Origin: DASZMX01 sp035551475 | Lineage (GTDB): Bacteria; Verrucomicrobiota; Verrucomicrobiia; Limisphaerales; Palsa-1400 | NCBI GenBank assembly: GCA_035551475.1 | Contig: DASZMX010000020.1 | Span: 1-16,049, forward strand | Reading direction: 5' to 3' | DNA: 16,049 nt | Part shown: positions 1 through 6,217 of the stretch, piece after piece | How the letters are laid out: each line of letters opens with the position of its first letter | Numbering within the stretch: the first letter of the stretch is position 1 | The notes under the pieces: generated by a model | Seen by the model: only the letters and a program-made list of their open reading frames with translations | Database searches by the model: none | Told to the model about the DNA's origin: nothing | Made by a program: the position numbers and the translations under genes

Positions 1-1
1 A

Positions 2-190
2 TTTGCCCTCATGGGCTTGTTTGTCTTGCCCTCGGTGTTGGCATCTGTCGGCAAACGGCGTCTTTTTGCGGGAGTTCTACTGGCAATAGCTATCACAGGT
101 CTGCTGCAGCAATACTTTGCGGGGAAATCTTTGAGCGAGCGAACCAAAGCGGCGCGGGGCTTTGCTGCGACAAATGCAGCGGTTCGATAG
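2..190 (+). CDS. C-terminal end of a probable membrane protein (5' part outside window)
   Basis: An open frame runs from the left edge to a TAG at 188-190 and gives 62 residues. It begins with a hydrophobic stretch (FALMGLFVLPSVLA), then a short basic turn (GKRR), a second hydrophobic stretch (about residues 22-38) and a polar basic tail (KSLSERTKAARG) ending in AAVR. This pattern suits the end of an integral membrane protein with one or two final helices and a cytoplasmic tail. It converges on the minus-strand reductase-like gene with only 25 bases between the two stops, and I see no clear terminator there. No family can be recognised from the tail. The frame could be fortuitous, but its composition is coherent and the other two plus-strand frames read less like protein. 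Confidence 0.5.
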   Translation, partial: FALMGLFVLPSVLASVGKRRLFAGVLLAIAITGLLQQYFAGKSLSERTKAARGFAATNAAVR

Positions 191-215
191 GACACTCAAG
201 CGGGGCCGAGCCGAC

Positions 216-2189
216 CTAAATCGTGACGGCCACCAACGATGGCAAAGGTGTGGCAAGGCGTTCGTCGGCGTTTGGAGCTTTCAGCGAAGCCGGATAAACA
301 CTGTCCAACCCTTTTTTCCACGCCAAAAAATAGAGACGGTGGAGGTCCTCAGTGGCTGGCCGGTTCACGGTCAGCGTAAATTTTTGGCCGCCGTCCATCC
401 ATTTTTGGCGGCGGGCAGCGCACTCCATCAGGTTTTCCGGCTTGACTGCCTTGCGGGGCACGGGGGCGGATGCGTGAAGTTCGATGCTTGCGTCCGGCGT
501 CATGGCGGTGAGGGTTTCATGGCGTCGGCCAAAGCGTTTCACGACTTGGCGCACGGCGTCCCAATCCATCACCGTCGAGGCGTCGGTTACCAGGCTGATG
601 TTCCGCGCCTCTTCCCGATGCGCGAGCGCATCGGAGGGCATTATGCCTTGCGCCCACGGCGAAATCTCGAAACCCGCATGGATGCCTCGTTCCCGGGCCA
701 GTTCGGCCGACGCCAAGGCCGCGCTGTGCGCCAAAGCTTCGGCGCAACGGTCGGCGAACTCTGCGGCGTCCTGACTCGATTCCGCATATCCAAGTTCCGC
801 CAATGCCTCCGAAAAACCGTGCGTTCCCAAGCCGATGGAGGGCGAGTTATTTTCCCCCAACGCGTTGTCAAGCATTCGGACTGCCGTGCTGACCGTGGCG
901 CGCAACAGCGTCAGATCCAAAGCTCCATCGGTGATCAACGCGCAAACGTTAATGGACCCCAAAGCCATCGGGCCGTTCCGTTCCGGCGAAGCGTCTCTGA
1001 ATTCGACCGCTGTCTGCCCTCCAGCCGAGACCGAACCCAGGAGCGTCTGCCACAATTCTTCCGCCTGAATCACCCGCGCAAATGCGAGCTGGCCGTTCTC
1101 CGCGCGTTTTTCGTAGTGACAGAATCGCTCGGCAAAGGCTTTGCCCCGCAGGCCAGCCAGGTCCCGCGTCTCGGTCGGGTCAAACAGCGTCCACCGTCCC
1201 AGCTCCTGCACGCGCTGGAGAAATAAATCCGGCAGCCGGATGCCCTTGCGAAAATCTTCCGGCTCGGCCGCAGTTCTCAAAAAGCTAGTGATATCCGCAT
1301 GCCATGCGTCCAACCACACCGTCGTGCCGCCCACCGTTTCTTTCTCCTCCACCCCGCCCGCAAACTTTGTCAATACGCGCGACGCCAGAGAGGGAGCCTG
1401 GGCTTTCCCGGCGTGCTGCAGAATCGCGGCGGAAGGCAGAAAGCGGAACAACGAAAGCGCTTCGTAAAACTCCACCGCGCGCGCCTCCGCCAAGGCTCCT
1501 TCATTTTGCGCCAAGCCCATGGCGATGCGCATCCAAAACACCTGCGGCGTTTCGATCAGCCGTCCGCCCTCGCGCATCAAATAGCAGTCGCACAGGAGTT
1601 GCAAACCCGCCTCGGAAAACAAAGCGTCCCGCTCCGGGCGCAAAGCTTGCGCCAGGGTGTCCAGATCGAACTCCAGCATTTCCGGGGCAAGAATCCGCAG
1701 AAATTCGCCCTCGTTGATGGATAGAGAAAAATTGGTTTCCGGCAGTCCTAACCGGACGCCGAGCGACTGCTTTGATGAAGCCGGCGCCGCCGCTTCCGTC
1801 CGCCTTTCCCGCCACGCCCGCGACTGCCGTCGCTCCTCCCTGTAAAGTATATAACGCCGCGCCACATCCACATGCCCCGCCAGCATCAACTGCTCCTCCA
1901 CGGCGTCCTGGATTTTTTCAACATCCAGCTCCTCCCCTTTGACTGCGCGACTTAAGATCAGCGCCACCACTTTTTCGACCACGCGGCCGATGGCCGATTG
2001 CGCGGCGTCCGGCAATGCCGCGTCGCGCCCCACCCCTGCTGCGGCTTTGAACGCGCTTTCGATGGCCAGGTGAATCCGTCCCTCGTTAAAATCATCGAGC
2101 CTTCCATCGCGCTTGCGCACGACAAAACGCTTGCCATCCAGGGGATCCATCCCCGGAAAGGGCATTTGGTCACGAGGTCCGTCGATCAT
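216..2189 (-). CDS. Ribonucleotide reductase large-chain-like protein with ATP-cone, apparently lacking catalytic cysteines
   Basis: About 657 residues from ATG 2187-2189; the frame opens at a TTG (2225), and ATGs at 2165 and 2150 are also possible because no Shine-Dalgarno sequence decides. Residues about 23-118 form an ATP-cone (VRKRDGR, then helices ending in ARRYILYREE). Alpha-chain landmarks follow: LCDCYLMREGGRLIETPQ, RFLPSAAIL, LGSIN (about 410-414) leading to AVRMLDN, IGLGTHGF, TLTAMTPDAS and LYFLAWKKGLDSVYP. Known class I/II chains carry a reductant cysteine and glycine-rich loop between PSLAS and WLDAWHADI, an N-x-C-x-E active-site segment and a Cys just before LGSIN, and class I chains end in a Cys-rich tail. 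Here those stretches are shortened or replaced, and the tyrosine pair near the end is Tyr-Pro. The fold assignment is firm, but reductase activity is doubtful. It may be a regulatory or decayed paralogue. The frame is uninterrupted, so it is not an obvious pseudogene. Confidence 0.8.
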   Translation of the reverse strand: MIDGPRDQMPFPGMDPLDGKRFVVRKRDGRLDDFNEGRIHLAIESAFKAAAGVGRDAALPDAAQSAIGRVVEKVVALILSRAVKGEELDVEKIQDAVEEQLMLAGHVDVARRYILYREERRQSRAWRERRTEAAAPASSKQSLGVRLGLPETNFSLSINEGEFLRILAPEMLEFDLDTLAQALRPERDALFSEAGLQLLCDCYLMREGGRLIETPQVFWMRIAMGLAQNEGALAEARAVEFYEALSLFRFLPSAAILQHAGKAQAPSLASRVLTKFAGGVEEKETVGGTTVWLDAWHADITSFLRTAAEPEDFRKGIRLPDLFLQRVQELGRWTLFDPTETRDLAGLRGKAFAERFCHYEKRAENGQLAFARVIQAEELWQTLLGSVSAGGQTAVEFRDASPERNGPMALGSINVCALITDGALDLTLLRATVSTAVRMLDNALGENNSPSIGLGTHGFSEALAELGYAESSQDAAEFADRCAEALAHSAALASAELARERGIHAGFEISPWAQGIMPSDALAHREEARNISLVTDASTVMDWDAVRQVVKRFGRRHETLTAMTPDASIELHASAPVPRKAVKPENLMECAARRQKWMDGGQKFTLTVNRPATEDLHRLYFLAWKKGLDSVYPASLKAPNADERLATPLPSLVAVTI

Positions 2190-2290
2190 CGCGCAGAAAA
2201 GGAGTCCACCATGCGTTGGACACAACGAATGTGGCGCCGCAACTAATAGCGCAGACGACTATCAGGGTCAACATCTTTTGACAGCCAACC

Positions 2291-2869
2291 TCAAATGCGC
2301 CAAGCCATGATCATCTCCCCCACCCCGCCCGCCGCCAGCACAATGGACAGAAACCAGAGCGGTTTCTTTTTCGTCACCATGCACGTCGAAGCCATGGCAA
2401 TGGCGATGGCGAAAAACGAAATTCCGGTGCCCATGTAGCCCCCTTTTCTGCTCGATTCATCGCGCGTCGCCTCCAAGGCGTGCGCCTTGTCGGACCAGTC
2501 CTTTTTCTTTTTCTCGTACTCGGCGACCTTGTCCTCGAACACTTTTTGCTGGCGGGGAAAATCCGGGTCCGTGGAGGCAATTTTCGCCAATTGCTGGCGG
2601 GTGGTTTCGTAGATGTGTTCCTTGAGCGATTGCGCCTGGAAGGCGTTCCAGGCATCGGAAGCCTGGGCTTGGCTCATCTGCGTGCGGCTGCCGTACTTGC
2701 CGCCCCATTGGGAGGCGATGGACGCCAGCACCGCGATGATCACCACGGTCAGCGAAACGTACTTCGTCCAAGCCTCGCGTTTTTCCTTCTCCTTGGTCGC
2801 AGCGCGATCCGCTTTCAGATCGGCCACAAACTGCTTCAATTCATTTAGCTCGTGCTCCAATTTATCCAT
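2291..2869 (-). CDS. DUF4337-family membrane protein
   Basis: 192 residues from ATG 2867-2869. The N-terminus is a charged, coiled-coil-like helix (about residues 1-32, rich in Lys, Glu and Ala). A membrane segment follows (about 38-54), then a polar region with the QASDAWNAFQAQSLKEH type of sequence, a second Lys/Glu-rich coiled coil (about 105-140), and two further hydrophobic segments (about 146-163 and 170-188) ending in MAWRI. This layout and the region after the first helix match the DUF4337 family as I know it; the family's function is not established. The gene starts 48 bases after the stop of the CHASE2-cyclase gene on the same strand, so the two may be co-transcribed. The ATG is preceded by a T-rich stretch with only a weak AGG. 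Confidence 0.75.
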   Translation of the reverse strand: MDKLEHELNELKQFVADLKADRAATKEKEKREAWTKYVSLTVVIIAVLASIASQWGGKYGSRTQMSQAQASDAWNAFQAQSLKEHIYETTRQQLAKIASTDPDFPRQQKVFEDKVAEYEKKKKDWSDKAHALEATRDESSRKGGYMGTGISFFAIAIAMASTCMVTKKKPLWFLSIVLAAGGVGEMIMAWRI

Positions 2870-2917
2870 AAAAAAGAGCCTAAGGATAAGCGCCGCGCCG
2901 GAATGTCAAGACTCCCG

Positions 2918-5200
2918 TTATTTCGCCGCGCTCCGCGCGATGAACGTCGTTTTTTCGATGAAGGCGGTCGCGCCCGTGGAAGATTCCGTTTCCCACGGCA
3001 CTTCATAAATGCGCACCGGCTCGCGGAAGCCTTTGACCTTCTGCGGAGACAATTCGATGCACGACAACGCCAGCCCCGGATCGATGGATTGGATGGCGAG
3101 AAAGGTGCCTTCCCCAATAATGATGCGGCCATGACCGGAAACTCCCTCCAGACGGCTGGCGAGGTTCACCTCGCGCCCGAATACGGTGTAATTGACAATG
3201 TGGTTTTCCGAGCCCATCAGTCCCGCGATCGCGACCCCGGTGTTGATTCCGCTGCCCATCGACAGCACAGGCAACGGATGATGCGGCGGCAGGCCCAGGC
3301 GTTCGCGCGAGGCGTTTTCCTCGGCGCGCCGGGCGTTCTGCGCTTCGCGCTGCCGGTTCAACGCCGCCAACGCCCGCTGCGCGTCGATGGCGGCCCGCAC
3401 CGCGTCGATGGCGTGGTTGGAATTGGGAATGGGCGCGCCCCAAAAAGCCATGGCGCAATCGCCAATATACTTGTCCAGCGTGCCACGATGGCTCTTGATC
3501 GCGTTCGTGATGGTGCCGAGATAAAGACTGACGGTGTTCAAGACATCCCGCGCCTGCTCATCGTAATAAGCCTCCGTCGCCTCCGGGCTCAGCTTGTGCT
3601 CCTTCACGTAGGCTTCCGCCCGTTGCTGCGTGATGTCGCTCAACTCCGTGAAGCCGCGCACGTCCGCAAAATAAATCGTCAGTTCCCGGCGCGAACTCAG
3701 CGAGATGGATTTGGCGTCCAGCAATTCGTTGACAATGTCCGGCGAGACCAGCCTTTGAAACGTCGCCTTCACGCGCTTGCGTTCATGCTGCTCCATCCGC
3801 ACGCGATAGGTCATCGTCACCAGATGCGTCACCAACCCCGAGCAACCCAACGGCAGGATAATGGGAACCCAAATTCGCCATTCCACAAATAGCAACGCCA
3901 CCACGCCGATATACAAAACCGCCACCGAGGAAACGATCACCGTGCTGACCAGCGGCTTGGTCGAAAACCAGGTGATCCACGCGCAGAGCGTGCCGACCAA
4001 AATGATCAGGGCCAAATTCACGGCCAGCGGGGTCTTTTTGATGAAATGATTGGTGATGATCGAATTTGCCACGTTCCAATGCTTGCTCACCAGGAACGTG
4101 CTGCTCTCCAGCGCCGTCACGCCCACGTCGGCCAGGTCGTTGCCCGTGGCCGTGGAGCCAAAGAAGAGCAGCTTGTTCGAGCAGGTGTTCGGGATGTTCT
4201 CGCCCGCCGCCCGCTCGATGGGATTGGCCAGCAGGTCCTCGAACTTTTCGCGGTGCAAATCCGGATCGTTCAACCCCAGCGACCAGTCAATATAAAAGGT
4301 TCCATCCGCCTCCAAGGGAATGACGCGCGAAACGCCATTCGTGCCAGAAAGGATGATCCGATGATTATTGGTCTCCACTTGCGCCGCATCGAGATCCAGC
4401 CCCAATTCCAAGGCCGCCAGCGTGATCCCAAGCCCCCACGCGCGGTAAGTCGTGTACGGCCGAAAATAGGCGCCAGTTTCAGGGATATCGATGAAGCCAT
4501 TTGTATCCATCGGCAATTCTTCCACCCGGTCGTGGCTGCCGTAGAACGTGACTTTCCCCGGCTCAAACTTCGTTTTGCGCAGATCAAAATCGTATTTGTA
4601 CGCCTCCTGTTTGATTTTGGAGTGCCACCTCCGATAATCGACATACGGCTGTTCCCGACGCAGCACGCCGTCCTCGTCGCGTTCCGTCCCGATATTTCCC
4701 ACGCGCCAGGCGGCGCTGAAAAACCGGTCTGTCGGCAGGACATTTTTATCGCCCGCCAACACCACGTGGCCGTTCTCTTCGATTTTTTGGGCGAAAAATT
4801 CATCCGAAGAAATGCCGTCGCCATTGGTTGAAAACGCCGGTTGATCGGTGCGTTCCTCGGCAAAAAGGACATCGAACGCCACTCCCTTTACGCCCTGCCG
4901 CGTCAACTCTTCCAAAGCGCGGCCATAAACCTGACGCGGCCAGTACAGGCCATATTTAAAGCCAAACCGCCCGCTATCAACATCGCTGATGGATTTGTCG
5001 CTGATCTCCACCAAGCCCAGATTGGTGGCGTTGTTGCTGGTGTCGCCAGGATAGTGATGAGCGAGTTTCACCCGCCAATCATAGGTCATCCATTCCAACC
5101 GCTGGATGAAGGTTGCGTGGGTGATTTCCAAAACGCACATCACCAGGATCACTGGTGTGGCGATGAGCAGCGGCGGGGATTTTAAAAAACTCAGTCGCAC
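2918..5200 (-). CDS. CHASE2-domain adenylate/guanylate cyclase (class III)
   Basis: About 760 residues from GTG 5198-5200. The frame opens at TTG 5230, but that codon lies inside a rho-independent terminator, so I prefer the GTG. Order of parts: N-terminal membrane helix (about 9-27), a large extracytoplasmic CHASE2 domain (about 35-385), three membrane helices (about 392-412, 417-438, 442-463), then a class III cyclase domain (about 480-735). Catalytic features are present: metal-binding aspartates D513 (FADVRGF) and D581 (YIGDCAMAFWG), purine-selecting K577 and T672 (NYTVFG), and transition-state N679 and R683 (VNLASR). The Lys/Thr pair is typical of class IIIb enzymes, which points to ATP as substrate and cAMP as product. 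The protein should sense a periplasmic or membrane signal. The FecR-domain gene upstream and the DUF4337 gene downstream are the likely partners. The assignment is firm; the ligand is unknown. Confidence 0.9.
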   Translation of the reverse strand: MRLSFLKSPPLLIATPVILVMCVLEITHATFIQRLEWMTYDWRVKLAHHYPGDTSNNATNLGLVEISDKSISDVDSGRFGFKYGLYWPRQVYGRALEELTRQGVKGVAFDVLFAEERTDQPAFSTNGDGISSDEFFAQKIEENGHVVLAGDKNVLPTDRFFSAAWRVGNIGTERDEDGVLRREQPYVDYRRWHSKIKQEAYKYDFDLRKTKFEPGKVTFYGSHDRVEELPMDTNGFIDIPETGAYFRPYTTYRAWGLGITLAALELGLDLDAAQVETNNHRIILSGTNGVSRVIPLEADGTFYIDWSLGLNDPDLHREKFEDLLANPIERAAGENIPNTCSNKLLFFGSTATGNDLADVGVTALESSTFLVSKHWNVANSIITNHFIKKTPLAVNLALIILVGTLCAWITWFSTKPLVSTVIVSSVAVLYIGVVALLFVEWRIWVPIILPLGCSGLVTHLVTMTYRVRMEQHERKRVKATFQRLVSPDIVNELLDAKSISLSSRRELTIYFADVRGFTELSDITQQRAEAYVKEHKLSPEATEAYYDEQARDVLNTVSLYLGTITNAIKSHRGTLDKYIGDCAMAFWGAPIPNSNHAIDAVRAAIDAQRALAALNRQREAQNARRAEENASRERLGLPPHHPLPVLSMGSGINTGVAIAGLMGSENHIVNYTVFGREVNLASRLEGVSGHGRIIIGEGTFLAIQSIDPGLALSCIELSPQKVKGFREPVRIYEVPWETESSTGATAFIEKTTFIARSAAK

Positions 5201-5214
5201 GTTGTTGGGGAAAC

Positions 5215-5246
5215 AAAAAGCCCGGAGCAATCTTTTGCTCCGGGCT
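5215..5246 (-). terminator. Rho-independent terminator after the FecR-domain gene
   Basis: A perfect 12-base-pair inverted repeat (5219-5230 with 5235-5246, stem AGCCCGGAGCAA) encloses a 4-base loop. On the minus strand it is followed at once by five T residues (5215-5219 as A on the plus strand). It lies about 50 bases past the stop of the FecR-domain gene (5295), in the correct orientation. It also ends only about 15 bases before the preferred start of the cyclase gene, so cyclase expression would need readthrough or a promoter downstream of the hairpin. Confidence 0.88.
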
Positions 5247-5294
5247 CGAAAAGAACTATTTATGAATAATCAACTATGATCATCCATCTTGAAG

Positions 5295-6107
5295 CTATTC
5301 GACCGTGCCGCCCGTATCGCCGCCAGTCGTGCCAGAGGTTGTGCTGCCCGACGTGGTGTTGGCCGAAGGATGAGGCTCGCCGCCCGTATCAAACGGGGGC
5401 TTGACTCCAGGAGGAGGAGGCAGGGTCAGGTTGCCACCCAAATCTCGGTTCAACACGTCGATGATCTGCTGAGCCACCACCAAAGAGGCAGTCGTGGCAG
5501 CGCGCACGTCGCCATCGCCGGGCGTCCAGGATTGGCCGGTCTGGAGGATGTGGGTAACTGTCGATCCGCTGACAATCGCCGAAACAATGACCTGGCCGGT
5601 CACGCTGGTGAAGGTCACGGCGAACGAGCCGTCAGGCTTGATATTGATGGTGATCTGGAAATCTGTGCCACGAATGCCGGCGACGCCGTGCGGGGTCTCG
5701 ATTTCGTAGCGGGAATTGCCGCTGATTTTCTTCACGTTGCCGAGCACTTCGCCGCCCTGCAGGTGGAGATAGGTTTCACGATCGCCTTCGCGCATCGTGC
5801 CCCAGTAATTCATCTTGTCGAGTTGGATCTTGGAGTCAGGCGAAATGCGCACCACGGAGGAAACGCCGTTCACCGACAAATCGGCATGGGAATCAGGGCC
5901 CGTGATGACCGTGGCGCCGGGATCCAGCGTCTGGTTGACCCGCAATTTCTGCAACGGTCCGCCGTTGACTTGCCAGGTGACATTACCTTTAACGGCTCGG
6001 ACGGTGGCCTTTCCAACTTTTTGGCCGTTTTCCGCCGAAATCAGGGTTGTCCCGCCCACAAAGGCGAGAGTGAGAGCGCATGTAATTAATGCAAGAGTTC
6101 TTTTCAT
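5295..6107 (-). CDS. Exported FecR-domain protein
   Basis: 270 residues from ATG 6105-6107, with an AGG about 10 bases upstream. Residues 1-26 are a signal peptide (MKR, hydrophobic core, likely cut after LISA). Residues about 30-190 form a FecR domain: an N-terminal AxVxAVxGxVTW strand, then VNQTLDPGATVITGPDSHADL, later GGEVLGNVKK, and ETPHGVAGIRGTDF, the hallmark ETPxGxAxxRGTxF-like segment. The tail (about 228-270) is low-complexity, first PPPPGVKPP and then Thr/Ser/Gly repeats ending TGGTVE. There is no membrane helix or cytoplasmic anti-sigma region, so this is not a classical FecR anti-sigma regulator but the exported type often found near CHASE2 proteins. It is followed by a strong terminator and then the CHASE2-cyclase gene, so it may supply or modulate that sensor's periplasmic signal (inference). 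Confidence 0.85.
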   Translation of the reverse strand: MKRTLALITCALTLAFVGGTTLISAENGQKVGKATVRAVKGNVTWQVNGGPLQKLRVNQTLDPGATVITGPDSHADLSVNGVSSVVRISPDSKIQLDKMNYWGTMREGDRETYLHLQGGEVLGNVKKISGNSRYEIETPHGVAGIRGTDFQITINIKPDGSFAVTFTSVTGQVIVSAIVSGSTVTHILQTGQSWTPGDGDVRAATTASLVVAQQIIDVLNRDLGGNLTLPPPPGVKPPFDTGGEPHPSANTTSGSTTSGTTGGDTGGTVE

Positions 6108-6138
6108 AAGTTGCCTGCCAATTTAGATTAACACCGTG

Positions 6139-6166
6139 AGACTATCTCTGCCGAAAAAAATGTCAA
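6139..6166 (-). promoter_or_regulatory. Candidate sigma-70-type promoter for the FecR-domain gene
   Basis: On the minus strand a perfect -35 hexamer TTGACA (6161-6166) is followed after 16 bases by TAGTCT (6139-6144), a weak -10. The ATG of the FecR gene lies about 30 bases further on. The -35 is exact, but the -10 matches the consensus at only three of six positions, so this is tentative. Confidence 0.35.
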
Positions 6167-6167
6167 C

Positions 6168-6213
6168 GAAATAAAAACAAAAATTCCGAGAAAATTTGAC
6201 TCGGTCATCTCGG
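6168..6213 (-). terminator. Possible rho-independent terminator after the O-antigen-ligase-like gene
   Basis: Just past the stop at 6218, the minus strand can form a six-pair stem CCGAGA/TCTCGG (6208-6213 with 6186-6191) or a shorter alternative CCGAG/CTCGG (6200-6204 with 6186-6190). Either is followed by AA and then a T-rich run (TTTTTGTTTTTATTT). The position and orientation fit the ligase-like gene, but the stem is short, so confidence is moderate. The T-rich end runs into the candidate promoter of the next gene. Confidence 0.45.
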
Positions 6214-6217
6214 GTTT

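Noticed and set aside
162..1226. A 354-codon plus-strand frame opposite the reductase-like gene
   Set aside because: It is antisense to a frame with recognisable ATP-cone and alpha-chain motifs, and its product is Arg-rich without domain features.
2852..3892. A 346-codon plus-strand open frame opposite the cyclase gene
   Set aside because: It is antisense to the intact cyclase catalytic domain, with an Arg/Gln-rich product and no motif.
5230..5230. TTG as the start of the cyclase gene
   Set aside because: The codon lies inside a 12-pair terminator hairpin with no ribosome binding site; GTG 5200 fits the membrane helix that follows.
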